Origin: Ramlibacter sp.
Lineage (GTDB): Bacteria; Pseudomonadota; Gammaproteobacteria; Burkholderiales; Burkholderiaceae_C
Assembly: GCA_028291885.1 (NCBI GenBank)
Contig: JAQGNJ010000328.1
Coordinates: 1 to 40,409, forward strand
Length of the DNA stretch: 40,409 nucleotides
Direction: 5' to 3'
Positions 7,707 to 15,952 of the stretch are shown here, piece after piece (position 1 is the first letter of the stretch; every line of letters starts with the position of its first letter). The translations under genes and the position numbers were made by a program. The notes beneath the pieces are model-generated. The model was not told the DNA's origin. It saw only the letters and a list, made by a program, of their open reading frames with translations, and did not search any database.

Positions 7707-9005
7707 TCAGCGCGCCGGCGCGGGCGCCGGGTCCTGCGCCTGCTGCTTGGTCTTGTCCTGCAGGCCGAAGGCCTGGTGGAACACCTCGAGGTGGATCACC
7801 TGATTCTTGGCCGGGTCACGGACGACTCCCATGGGGTCGCCGCCGCGCTGCACGATCTCGATCTGTTCCTTCAGCAGGCGGCGCAGCATCACGACGCCGC
7901 GATCGGTCGTTCCCAGGTGCTCCTTGGTGCGGTCGGTGATCGCCCCTTGCGATTCCCATGCAAGCGAGTCCTGCGCCGTCACGATGTTCATGTCGTACTC
8001 GCCGGCTTCGTTCTTGAGCGCGCAGGGCTCGTACACGATGTCCTGCTCGGCCGGCGTCACCGCTGTTTTCGAGGGAAGGAAGTTCACGTGATAGACCCGC
8101 GTGTGGGTGTCGTCGATGGGCACCCGCAGCTGCATGTTGTGCAGGTAGCCCAGCTTGTTTTCTTCCTCGGTCAGCTGCGCCGCCTCCGCAGAGTTCTTCG
8201 AGCCCCGCACGCTGAGCGCCGAGCGGCTGATCACCAGGCGAAGCGCGGTCGGGAACACGAGCGGATGCTGTTCGACCAGCGGCGGGTCGCCGGGGTTGCG
8301 GCCCTGCGTGATCCGCTGCTTCTGGATGCCGTAATCGAATCGGATGAACTCGTGCTTCTCGCGGTACTGCGCCTGGATGCCGAGCGCGATGTAGCGCTCC
8401 TCGCCCACCGGCGACTTCTCGGAGCCCAGGCTGCCGTGCAGCCAGTGCAGGTGTGCCGGATCGACCGAATTTTCCATCGCCTGCAGCCAGTTGCAGTCGA
8501 TCACCGACTCGATCACGCCCCAGCGCCTGCCGTCTTCGCGCGCCAGCACGTCCCAGCGCGGCAACACCGGCGCGGGCAACGGCCCCATGTACGCGAACAG
8601 CAGCCCGGCGAGCTTTTCGACCACGTACGCGGGCTGCTGGATCTTGTCCTTGTAGTTGCTGTCCGGCGGTTCGGCGGGCTGCTCGATGCAGCGTCCCTGC
8701 AGGTCGAACTTCCAGCCGTGGTATGGGCAGCGGATGCCATGCTCGTCGACACGGCCGAAGAACAGCGACGCCAGCCGGTGCTGGCAGTTCTCGGCCAGCA
8801 GGCCGTAGCGCGCCTCGGATTGGCCGGCCTCTGCGGGCATGCGGAAAACCACCAGCTTCTCGCCGAGGATGGTCACTCTCTTGATCGGCTTTTCGGGCGT
8901 CAGCTCGCAGGCGGCGGCGACAGGGTGCCAGTAGCGGCGCAGCAATTCGCCGCTCGGCGTGGAGGGCCCGACGCGCGTGAGGAATTCGTTCTCGTCTTTT
9001 GTCAT
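7707..9005 (-). CDS. Rieske non-haem iron oxygenase, phthalate 4,5-dioxygenase-like alpha subunit
   Basis: 432 residues. Seen: Rieske [2Fe-2S] ligands C74-x-H76 and C93-x2-H96 (ENCQHR and RCPYHGW), then the mononuclear iron site in NSVDPAHLHWLHG with H185 and H190 and the bridging-type Asp182. Length and the N-terminal pattern TPSGELLRRYWHPVA match the alpha-only (PDO/class IA) group that includes phthalate 4,5-dioxygenase. It has no reductase in its own unit; the PDO-type reductases at 15953 and 28244 may serve it. ATG has a CAGGAGACAACA site. Its promoter with a built-in palindrome lies at 9062-9090. Confidence 0.93.
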   Translation of the reverse strand: MTKDENEFLTRVGPSTPSGELLRRYWHPVAAACELTPEKPIKRVTILGEKLVVFRMPAEAGQSEARYGLLAENCQHRLASLFFGRVDEHGIRCPYHGWKFDLQGRCIEQPAEPPDSNYKDKIQQPAYVVEKLAGLLFAYMGPLPAPVLPRWDVLAREDGRRWGVIESVIDCNWLQAMENSVDPAHLHWLHGSLGSEKSPVGEERYIALGIQAQYREKHEFIRFDYGIQKQRITQGRNPGDPPLVEQHPLVFPTALRLVISRSALSVRGSKNSAEAAQLTEEENKLGYLHNMQLRVPIDDTHTRVYHVNFLPSKTAVTPAEQDIVYEPCALKNEAGEYDMNIVTAQDSLAWESQGAITDRTKEHLGTTDRGVVMLRRLLKEQIEIVQRGGDPMGVVRDPAKNQVIHLEVFHQAFGLQDKTKQQAQDPAPAPAR

Positions 9006-9061
9006 TGTTGTCTCCTGTGCTGCTGCTGCCGCCCGTTGGCCGGACGCGTTGGCGCTGGCGC

Positions 9062-9090
9062 ATTGTTGGACAACTAGTTGTAAATGTCAA
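9062..9090 (-). promoter_or_regulatory. Promoter of the Rieske/aldolase unit with operator palindrome in the spacer
   Basis: Read on the minus strand: -35 TTGACA (9085-9090), a spacer of exactly 17 bases, then -10 AACAAT (9062-9067). The spacer contains the perfect 12-base palindrome ACAACTAGTTGT (9070-9081). A protein bound there would block RNA polymerase, a classic repressor layout. The half-site is the same as at 6112-6128, so the MarR protein encoded between them is the likely ligand. Confidence 0.7.
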
Positions 9091-9406
9091 CCGTATGTCT
9101 GAGCGCGCGCGGACGACCGCCGGCGCCTCGGACCGGGTGGATCGGCGAGTTTGACTTGACCGCCATTCCGCTGTCGTACACGCACGCCGGCTGCGCAAAC
9201 GCAGTCCGCTTCATGGGAACGATCTCGTCGATGGAGCGGCCGACGTTGTCCGCCTGGCTCGACTCGCCCGGACGGGTGCGGAACACGGCGTAGTTCGACT
9301 GGGCCCTGGCCAGGCCCCCTTCATCGGACGGCACCCGCGCCGGGCTCACCACGTGCCGCATGGAATACGGGCCGTGGTAGATGGTCTGGGTGATGCCGTA
9401 GACCAT
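9074..9406 (-). pseudogene. Remnant of a ring-hydroxylating dioxygenase beta subunit (NTF2/SnoaL fold)
   Basis: About 110 codons in one frame resemble the C-terminal half of Rieske dioxygenase small subunits: MRHVVSPARV, then ARAQSNYAVFRTRPGE, then VGRSIDEIV and a closing VYDSG-(x4)-NS-x2-HPV pattern. The first half of a normal (about 160-residue) subunit is not recognisable: the frame stays open back to an ATG at 9556, but that upstream stretch has unrelated Arg/Cys-rich content. No matching alpha subunit is adjacent; the oxygenase at 7707 is an alpha-only type. Its 3' end overlaps the palindrome and -35 of the Rieske promoter. I call it a decayed gene; a functional divergent small protein is less likely. 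Confidence 0.55.
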
Positions 9407-9699
9407 CGAGCGTGCGGCGGACTTCGTCCAAGGATTCAGGATCACGCATGGGCGGCGTGGACGAATTCGTCGAAGACATTGCACACAGAAGCCAGCCTCC
9501 TGGCGGCGACGTCTATCTGATAGACCTCGAAGAAGAAAGCAGTGCGTCGCAAGCATATTTCACTCTTGCAAACGACTCGCTTCCCGGTGTTGCACAGGGC
9601 ATCTGCTGGAGGATGCTCGCCTGGCTTGAAGCCGGGGCGTACGCCTGGAGCAAACGTCCAACTTGGGGCAGCGATCGAAGTTCCGCCGAAGCGTCGCGC
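9407..9699. other. Gene-poor stretch between the beta-subunit remnant and the GntR gene
   Basis: No convincing gene in any frame. On the minus strand a short +1-shifted frame around 9450-9545 (AFFFEVYQIDVAARRL) might be a decayed N-terminus of the beta-subunit remnant, but the match is too weak to claim. No clear promoter, hairpin or repeat was seen. Confidence 0.4.
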
Positions 9700-10488
9700 C
9701 TACTTCTCGCCCAAGATCGCATCCTCGGCGCTCACCACATCAGAGTAGCGCCGGTAAAGCCCGGACACGTTGTCGAGGTGTGCGCGCATGGCGGCGAAGG
9801 CGGCCTGCGGGTTGGCTCCCGCAATCGCCTGCACGATTGCCCGATGCTGCGCATCGGACTTGCTGCGCTGGTCCGGCTTGATCGAGGGCCTGCGAAATCT
9901 GCGCCAGCTGGCGGAACGCCGCAGGCGGTTAACGAGGTCGAGCATCTCGATCAGCACGCTGTTGTGTGTGGCCTTGGCGATCGACATGTGCAGCGCGAAG
10001 TCCCAATGCTCGTAGGCGTCAAGATCCGAAGCCTCCTCGCGGCGCTGCATGCAATCGCGCATGTGGGCCAGGTCGGCGGCCCGCGCCGCATGCGCGGCAA
10101 GCTCCGCAATGGCCGGCTCCAGCGCATAGCGCACCTCGAGCAGCTCGCGCGGGCTCAAACCGACCGAACTGTCGATCGCGAGAGCCCCGCCAAGCGCCAG
10201 CGCCTGCAACTGGGGCGGCGCGATACCGGCGCCACTGGCCACGAAGGTGCCGCGCCCCACGTGGCGCACCACGACACGGTCGTTCTCCAGGATCGCCAGC
10301 GCCTCGCGGATCGCATTGCGGCCGACGCCGAACTCCGTGGACAACCGCCGCTCTGGCGGCAGCTTGCGCTCGCGCCGCTGCAGCATGACTTCGATGTGGG
10401 CGCGCAGGCGAGCGACGGTTTCCGCGATTTCGGGCCGGTCATCCAGCGAATCCTGCGCGCGCTCTAGGGGGTTGTACTGAGTTTTCAA
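9700..10488 (-). CDS. GntR-family regulator, FadR/FCD subgroup
   Basis: About 262 residues from a TTG start. Seen: an N-terminal GntR winged helix (ERRLSTEFGVGRNAIREAL, then GRGTFV in the wing) and a C-terminal all-helical FCD ligand domain (ELLEVRYALEPAIAELAA, DFALHMSIAKATHN, QHRAIVQAI), where Asp and His residues usually bind a metal and a carboxylate effector. Transcribed away from the 16-gene plus-strand array and therefore its likely regulator, sensing an aromatic acid or ring-cleavage product. The start is unsure: an ATG at 10560 is also in frame but would leave only 8 bases between the two divergent genes, with no room for promoters. Confidence 0.9.
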   Translation of the reverse strand: MKTQYNPLERAQDSLDDRPEIAETVARLRAHIEVMLQRRERKLPPERRLSTEFGVGRNAIREALAILENDRVVVRHVGRGTFVASGAGIAPPQLQALALGGALAIDSSVGLSPRELLEVRYALEPAIAELAAHAARAADLAHMRDCMQRREEASDLDAYEHWDFALHMSIAKATHNSVLIEMLDLVNRLRRSASWRRFRRPSIKPDQRSKSDAQHRAIVQAIAGANPQAAFAAMRAHLDNVSGLYRRYSDVVSAEDAILGEK

Positions 10489-10491
10489 AAC
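10481..10491. promoter_or_regulatory. Palindrome GTTTT-C-AAAAC in the GntR/LigJ divergent region
   Basis: Eleven-base symmetric AT-rich element at the 5' end of the GntR gene, within the divergent region (10489-10568 is the rest). TTGTAC occurs on either side (10472 and 10527). GntR regulators often bind short palindromes here. No good sigma-70 pair was found for the plus-strand operon. Confidence 0.3.
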
Positions 10492-10568
10492 CAATCCGAA
10501 CCATTGTTTCCAACCAATTCCCCGACTTGTACAGTGCCTGCAACTCTTCGTCAAACCCATCCAACGCA

Positions 10569-11570
10569 ATGATCATCGACTGCCACGGCCACGTCAGCCC
10601 GCCCACCGAACTGTGGGCCTACAAAGCTTCAATCCTGTCACATCGCGGGTCGCACGGCCGGGGCAGCGTGACCGTGAGCGACGAAGAGTTGCTCGAGGCA
10701 ATGAACAAGAAGGAGATGGCTCCCGCGGGTCACCTCGACATGCTCAAGCGCGTCGGCACCGACCTGCAGCTGATCTCGCCCCGCCCCTTCCAGATGATGC
10801 ATTCGCAGAAGCCGGGTCGGCTGGTGCACTGGTTCTGCGAGGAGGTCAATACCGTCATCCATCGCCAGGTGATGCTGCTGCCGAACCAGTTCTTCGCCGT
10901 CGCCGGATTGCCCCAGGTCGCCGGAGAGCCGGTCGAGGGTGTGCTGCCGGAGCTGGAACGCGTCGCGAAGCTTGGCTTCAAGGGTGTGTTGCTTAATCCG
11001 GACCCGTACGAGAACAGCGGCACTGAGGCGCCTGGCCTCGGCGACCGCTACTGGTATCCGCTGTACGAGAAGCTGTGCGAGCTGGACATGCCGGCGCACG
11101 TGCACGCTACCGGTTCGCATTCGGATCGTTCGCCGTACACCATGCACTTCATCAACGAGGAATCAATCGCGGTGTACAACCTGGTCAATTCCAGCGTGTT
11201 CACCGACTTTCCTCAGTTGAAGATTGTGATGTCGCATGGCGGGGGCGCCATGCCCTACCAGCTGGGCCGGTTCGAATCCGGCGCGATGCGTTCCGGCCGA
11301 CGCTTCTCCGAGGGCATGCGCAAGCTCTACTACGACACCGTCCTTTACACAGAGGGGGCGCTGCGCCTGCTGATCGAAACCGTCGGCCCCGATCGTTGCC
11401 TGTTCGGCTCGGAGTGCCCGGGCGTCGGGTCCGCGATCAACCCCGCGACCGGTCGCACATTCGACGACATCCGCGGCCTGATCGAAGGCTTCGAGTGGCT
11501 GAGCGCCGGGGAGAAACACATGATCTTCGAGGGCAACGCGAAGAAGGTGTTCAACCTCAACATCGACTAA
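10569..11570 (+). CDS. Amidohydrolase-superfamily 4-oxalomesaconate hydratase-like protein (LigJ-like)
   Basis: 333 residues. It begins MIIDCHGH, giving the metal-binding His6-x-His8 pair of the ACMSD/amidohydrolase-2 family; later SHGGGAMPYQLGRF and LFGSECPG carry further metal and active-site residues. The start, NPDPYENSG-type loop, YWYPLYEKLCELDMPAHVH and IFEGNAKKVF closely follow what I know of LigJ, which hydrates 4-oxalomesaconate to 4-carboxy-4-hydroxy-2-oxoadipate in protocatechuate/gallate meta-cleavage. A decarboxylase of the same family is the main alternative. The ATG is chosen for this conserved start; no clear ribosome site is visible, and an in-frame TTG lies at 10527. First gene of the long array; the LigB-type gene follows after 29 bases. 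Confidence 0.88.
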   Translation: MIIDCHGHVSPPTELWAYKASILSHRGSHGRGSVTVSDEELLEAMNKKEMAPAGHLDMLKRVGTDLQLISPRPFQMMHSQKPGRLVHWFCEEVNTVIHRQVMLLPNQFFAVAGLPQVAGEPVEGVLPELERVAKLGFKGVLLNPDPYENSGTEAPGLGDRYWYPLYEKLCELDMPAHVHATGSHSDRSPYTMHFINEESIAVYNLVNSSVFTDFPQLKIVMSHGGGAMPYQLGRFESGAMRSGRRFSEGMRKLYYDTVLYTEGALRLLIETVGPDRCLFGSECPGVGSAINPATGRTFDDIRGLIEGFEWLSAGEKHMIFEGNAKKVFNLNID

Positions 11571-11599
11571 GAAGCCCGCAGGCAGAAGAGGAATTTATC

Positions 11600-12616
11600 G
11601 TGGCGCAGATCGTGCTCGGGTTGGCGACATCCCATGGCCCCATGCTCTCGACGCCCCCGGAACAGTGGGGGCAAAGGGTAGTGGCCGACAGGGCCAACCA
11701 CGCGCATGCCTATCGGGGCCGCACCTACACCTTCGACGAACTGGTGGCGTTGCGCGCCGGCGAAGGTATTGCACAGCAAGTTTCGCCGGAGGCTTGGCGT
11801 GACAGGCACGCCAGCTGCCGGCGTGCGATAGGCGCGCTGGCGGGGGTTTTCGAGCGCGTGCGCCCGAACGTCGCCGTGATCTTCGGCAACGACCAGATGG
11901 AACTGTTCGGCGAGGACAACATTCCCGCCTTCGCGGTCTACTGCGGCGAGACCATCCGAAACCAGGAATACGGCCCCGAGAAGATGGGCAAATTGCCGCC
12001 GGGGATTGCCATTTCCGTGGCGGGCCACATCCCGCCGCAGGGCGCCGACTACACCGGCCACGCCGCGCTCGGCAGCCACATCATCCGGTCATTGACGGCC
12101 GCGGGCTTCGACGTGGCGGCACTCAAGGAGTTCCCGGCGCGGCACCCGACCATTCCACACGCATTCGGCTTCGTCTACCGCCAGATCATGAATGACCGGC
12201 CGGTGGCTTCGGTGCCGCTGTTTACCAACACGTTCTACCCGCCGAATCAGCCCTCGGCGTCCCGCTGCCGCCTCTTCGGCCAAGCGGTGCTGCGCGCGGT
12301 GCAGGCTTGGCCCGGGTCGGAACGTGTGGCGCTGATCTCCTCCGGCGGGTTGAGCCACTTCGTGATCGACGAGAAGCTCGATCGCATGGTGCTCGACGCT
12401 CTGCGGGCCGGCGATAGTGATGCGCTCGACGCGATCAGCGAAGACCTGTACCAGTCTGGATCGTCGGAGATCAAGAACTGGATTCCACTGGCCGGCGCCA
12501 TGGCCGAACTTGGCTGGCCCGCGACCATCGTCGACTATGTCCCCTGCTACCGCTCCGAGGCGGGCACAGGCAATGCCATGGGCTTTGCCTACTGGGAGCC
12601 GGAGAACTCCCGGTGA
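11600..12616 (+). CDS. LigB-type (class III) extradiol ring-cleavage dioxygenase, second copy
   Basis: 338 residues from a GTG with AGAGGA 7 bases upstream. Clear paralogue of the gene at 5042: shared MA(K/Q)IVLG-x2-TSHGPML with His12, WGQRV-x-AD, PHAFGF-x-YRQIM, SGGLSHFV and GS-x-EIKNW near the end. It is expected to cleave an aromatic diol acid using Fe(II); no LigA partner is present. Placed directly after the LigJ-like hydratase, which acts two steps after ring cleavage in the 4,5 pathway, and overlapping the first Liv permease (GTGA), so pathway and uptake are coupled. Substrate candidates are protocatechuate, gallate or a carboxylated catechol; sequence alone does not decide. Confidence 0.9.
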   Translation: MAQIVLGLATSHGPMLSTPPEQWGQRVVADRANHAHAYRGRTYTFDELVALRAGEGIAQQVSPEAWRDRHASCRRAIGALAGVFERVRPNVAVIFGNDQMELFGEDNIPAFAVYCGETIRNQEYGPEKMGKLPPGIAISVAGHIPPQGADYTGHAALGSHIIRSLTAAGFDVAALKEFPARHPTIPHAFGFVYRQIMNDRPVASVPLFTNTFYPPNQPSASRCRLFGQAVLRAVQAWPGSERVALISSGGLSHFVIDEKLDRMVLDALRAGDSDALDAISEDLYQSGSSEIKNWIPLAGAMAELGWPATIVDYVPCYRSEAGTGNAMGFAYWEPENSR

Positions 12617-13476
12617 CCAGCCTGGCCGGAGTGCTCTTCGACGGCATCGCCTACGGCGCACTGCTGTTCCTGATCAGTGTGGGCCTGTCCGTGACGATGG
12701 GCCTGATGAATTTCGTCAACCTGGCCCACGGGGCCTTCGCCATGGTGGGCGGCTATGCCTGCGTGGTGTTGCTCAATCGCTTCGGCTGGCCTTTCCTTGC
12801 GACGCTGCCGGTGGCCTTCCTGCTCTCCGCCGCGATCGGGCTGGTGCTGGAGCGAACCCTCTATCGCCGCTTGTACCGCGCGAGCCATCTCGACCAGGTG
12901 CTGTTCTCGATGGGCCTCACCTCCGTGGCCGTCGCAGCGCTGACCTACGTCTTCGGCCCCGCCCAGCAGATGATCCAGCTGCCGTCGTGGATGCAGGGTC
13001 AAGTGCAGGTCGGGCCCTTCAGCCTTGGCACTTATCGCCTGTTCCTGATCGCACTGGTTCTGGTCACATTGGTGGCCCTGACCTGGCTGCTCGAGCGCAC
13101 ACGTTTTGGCGCCGAAGTACGCGCCGCCGTGGACAACCCGCAGGCCTCGGCGGGCAGCGGCATCAATGTCGACCGGGTGTTCAGCCTTGCCTTTGCGCTC
13201 GGGTCCGGCCTCGCCGGCCTCGGTGGCGGGCTCGGAGTGGAACTGCTTGGCCTGCATCCCACGTTCGCCTACAAGTACCTCGTGTACTTCCTGCTGGTGG
13301 TCGCCGTCGGCGGCACGTCGAGCATGAAGGGCCCGTTGCTCGCGGCGATGCTGTTGGGAGTCCTCGACACGGTCGGCAAGTACTACGTGCCTGCCGCAGG
13401 CGCTTTCATCATTTACGGCCTGATGGTGCTGCTGATGATTTTGTTCCCCGCAGGGCTGGTGCGGAGGGCGGCATGA
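12613..13476 (+). CDS. Branched-chain amino-acid-type ABC transporter permease (LivH family)
   Basis: 287 residues, strongly hydrophobic with about eight membrane segments. Seen: the LivH-type start LFDGIAYGALLFLISVGLSVTMGLMNFVNLAHGAF and the late GGLGVELLGLHPTF...AVGGTSSMKGPLL region typical of the family. GTG start preceded by GGAGAA and overlapping the dioxygenase stop by four bases. Liv/HAAT importers in aromatic clusters often carry aromatic acids rather than amino acids. The matching binding protein is at 20635, separated by the oxygenase genes. Confidence 0.94.
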   Translation: MTSLAGVLFDGIAYGALLFLISVGLSVTMGLMNFVNLAHGAFAMVGGYACVVLLNRFGWPFLATLPVAFLLSAAIGLVLERTLYRRLYRASHLDQVLFSMGLTSVAVAALTYVFGPAQQMIQLPSWMQGQVQVGPFSLGTYRLFLIALVLVTLVALTWLLERTRFGAEVRAAVDNPQASAGSGINVDRVFSLAFALGSGLAGLGGGLGVELLGLHPTFAYKYLVYFLLVVAVGGTSSMKGPLLAAMLLGVLDTVGKYYVPAAGAFIIYGLMVLLMILFPAGLVRRAA

Positions 13477-14501
13477 GTACCCTGCGGCACGCACCGCCCC
13501 TCGGGCAGGTCCCTGTCGCCGCCGCAGCCCCCCGCCTGGCCGACGGCGCCTGGCGCCCCGCCGAACTGCTGTTCTGGCTGCTGCCGGTGGCGGCCTATCT
13601 GGTCTTTCCCGAGCACCTGCTGTTGATCAACCAGATGATGATCGTCGGCCTGTTCGCGCTCTCGCTGGACCTGATCGTCGGCTACGCGCGCATCGCCTCG
13701 CTTGGACACGCCGCGTTCTTCGGCGTCGGCGCCTACACCGCGGGGCTGCTGTCTGTCCATGGTTGGGGCGAGCCCCTCAGCGGGCTGCTCGCGGCCGGCC
13801 TGGTCGCGGGGCTCTTCGGCCTGTCCGTCAGCTTTCTGGTGGTGCGCGGCGGCGACCTCGCGCGGCTGATGGTGACGCTGGGCATCGGCATGATGCTGTA
13901 CGAACTGGCCAACAGGGCCGCGTTCATCACTGGCGGTGCCGACGGGCTCTCGGGGATGGCCATGCACAAGCTGCTGGGCCTCTTCGAGTTTGATATCTAC
14001 GGTCGCACCGCGTTCTACTACGCCCTGGCGGTTCTCGTATTGGTGTTCGTGCTGATGCGCCGGCTGGTGCAGTCCCCCTTCGGCCTGGGCCTGCTCGGAA
14101 TCCGCGAAGGCGAGAAGCGCATGCCGGCGATCGGCGCCGATGTCCGTCGCAAGCTGGTTATCGCCTTCACCATCAGTGCGGCGGCAGCGGGCGTGGCCGG
14201 AGGCCTGCTGGCTCAGACCACCCAGTTTGTGGCGCTCGACTCGCTCGGTTTCCACCGCTCCGCCGAATTGCTGATGATCCTGATCCTCGGCGGAACCGGG
14301 CGCTTGTACGGTGCGCTGCTGGGCGCGATCGTCTTCCTGCTGGCGCATCACTTGCTGGCCAACCTCAACCCCGTCTACTGGCAATTCTGGATCGGCCTGC
14401 TGCTGATCGTCATCGTGCTGTTCGCCCGGGGCGGCATCATGGGCGGTCTGGACGTCCTCGTTCGCCGCATCGCGCTGCTGCGCGACAAGGGTGGCCGATG
14501 A
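13473..14501 (+). CDS. Branched-chain amino-acid-type ABC transporter permease (LivM family)
   Basis: 342 residues. Seen: a hydrophilic N-terminal extension of about 30 residues, then LivM hallmarks LFALSLDLIVGYARIASLGHAAFFGVGAYTAGLL and LLMILILGGTGRLYGALLGA. ATGA overlap with the LivH stop. Second half of the membrane channel. It ends in an ATGA overlap with the first ATPase. Confidence 0.94.
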   Translation: MSTLRHAPPLGQVPVAAAAPRLADGAWRPAELLFWLLPVAAYLVFPEHLLLINQMMIVGLFALSLDLIVGYARIASLGHAAFFGVGAYTAGLLSVHGWGEPLSGLLAAGLVAGLFGLSVSFLVVRGGDLARLMVTLGIGMMLYELANRAAFITGGADGLSGMAMHKLLGLFEFDIYGRTAFYYALAVLVLVFVLMRRLVQSPFGLGLLGIREGEKRMPAIGADVRRKLVIAFTISAAAAGVAGGLLAQTTQFVALDSLGFHRSAELLMILILGGTGRLYGALLGAIVFLLAHHLLANLNPVYWQFWIGLLLIVIVLFARGGIMGGLDVLVRRIALLRDKGGR

Positions 14502-15253
14502 CGACGCCCACGCTACGCACCGAAGGCCTGGGCAAGCGCTGGGGCCTGTTCGACGCCAACAAGGACGTCAGCCTGACGCTGCACCCGGGTGCGCGCCACG
14601 CGCTGATCGGGCCCAACGGTGCCGGAAAGACCACGCTGATCAACCTGCTCACGGGCGCGATCGCGCCGACCGCCGGCCGGGTTTTCCTGGGCGACGAGGA
14701 CATCACCCGGCTGCCCCAGCACCTGCGGGTCAAGCGCGGCATGACGCGCACCTTCCAGATCAATACCCTGTTCGCCGGCCTCACAGTGCTGGAGTCGGTT
14801 CTGCTGGTCATCTGCGAACGCAAGGGCCTGCAGAACCGCCTGCTGCGCACCGTCGCCAGCCTGCGAGACGAGACCGATGAGGCGATGGCGCTGCTGGTCA
14901 CGCTGAAGCTCGCGCGCGAAGCCGACACCCCGACTCGTTCCCTGGCGTACGGCCGCCAGCGGCTGGTTGAGATTGCGCTGGCGCTCGCGACCCGGCCGCG
15001 GGTGCTGCTTCTGGACGAACCGGCCGCCGGCATCCCTTCGGCCGAGAGCGCAGAACTGTTCGAAGTGATCGCCGCGCTGCCGCGAGACGTCACGATCCTC
15101 TTCATCGAGCACGACATGGGCCTGGTATTCCGCTTTGCGGAGCAGATCACCGTGCTCACCGGCGGCCAGGTGCTGTGCGAAGGCACGCCGGCCCAGATCG
15201 CCGCCGACCCGCGAGTGCGCGAGGTCTACCTGGGCGAGGCCGTCCATGAGTGA
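14498..15253 (+). CDS. ABC transporter ATP-binding protein (LivG family)
   Basis: 251 residues. Seen: Walker A GPNGAGKTT (about 43-51), signature region SLAYGRQRLVEIALAL (the Tyr-Gly variant usual in LivG), Walker B VLLLDEPAAGI, and H-loop LFIEHDMGLVF. Overlaps LivM by four bases and the next ATPase by eight. Energises the Liv-type importer of this array. Confidence 0.94.
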   Translation: MTTPTLRTEGLGKRWGLFDANKDVSLTLHPGARHALIGPNGAGKTTLINLLTGAIAPTAGRVFLGDEDITRLPQHLRVKRGMTRTFQINTLFAGLTVLESVLLVICERKGLQNRLLRTVASLRDETDEAMALLVTLKLAREADTPTRSLAYGRQRLVEIALALATRPRVLLLDEPAAGIPSAESAELFEVIAALPRDVTILFIEHDMGLVFRFAEQITVLTGGQVLCEGTPAQIAADPRVREVYLGEAVHE

Positions 15254-15947
15254 GCTGCTGGTGCTCGATCGCGTCACCGCAGGCTACGGAGCGTCGGTGG
15301 TGCTCGAGGACGTTTCGGTGTCGCTCGCGGCAGGCGGTAGCCTGGCCCTGCTCGGGCGCAACGGCGTCGGCAAGTCCACCCTCCTGCTGACCCTGATGGG
15401 CTTCACCTCCCTGCACGGCGGCGCGGTGCACTGGCAGGGCCGCGACTTGCAGCGCGTCTTGCCGCATGCGCGGGTGCGCGCAGGCATCGGCTGGGTGCCG
15501 CAGGAGCGGCTGATGTTCCCGTCCCTGAGCGTAGCGGAGCACCTGCAGGTGGCGGCGCGGCCCGGCGAGTGGGACATCCCGCGCGTCTACCAGCTCTTCC
15601 CGCGCCTGGCGGAGCGCCGCCGCAATATGGGCGACCAGCTATCGGGCGGCGAGCAGCAGATGCTCGCCATCGCCCGCGCGTTGATGACCAATCCTCGCGT
15701 GCTGCTGCTCGACGAGCCCATGGAAGGCCTGGCACCGCTGATCGTGCAGGAATTGCTGGGGGTGCTGCGCCGCCTCGTCAGCGACTCCGGCCTGTCGGTG
15801 ATCGTGGTCGAACAGCACGCGCGTCTTGCATTGGAGCTCACGCGCCAAGCCGTGGTCCTCGAGCGCGGGCGGGTGGTGCACGCGTCCGACAGCGCGAGCC
15901 TGCTCGCCAGCCCCGAAACCCTCAACCGCCTGATCGGCGTCGCCTGA
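15246..15947 (+). CDS. ABC transporter ATP-binding protein (LivF family)
   Basis: 233 residues, the usual LivF size. Seen: Walker A GRNGVGKSTLL, QERLMFPSLSVAEHL, signature LSGGEQQMLAIARAL, Walker B VLLLDEPMEGLAPL, H-loop VVEQHARLAL. Starts inside the end of the LivG gene (8-base overlap). Completes the ATPase pair. The reductase gene starts five bases after its stop, so transport and oxygenase functions are on one message. Confidence 0.94.
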   Translation: MSELLVLDRVTAGYGASVVLEDVSVSLAAGGSLALLGRNGVGKSTLLLTLMGFTSLHGGAVHWQGRDLQRVLPHARVRAGIGWVPQERLMFPSLSVAEHLQVAARPGEWDIPRVYQLFPRLAERRRNMGDQLSGGEQQMLAIARALMTNPRVLLLDEPMEGLAPLIVQELLGVLRRLVSDSGLSVIVVEQHARLALELTRQAVVLERGRVVHASDSASLLASPETLNRLIGVA

Positions 15948-15952
15948 TTCCC

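Noticed and set aside
9074-9556. An intact 160-residue dioxygenase beta subunit.
   Set aside because: Length fits, but the first 50 residues are Arg/Cys-rich with none of the family's N-terminal pattern, there is no ribosome site, and no alpha gene is adjacent.
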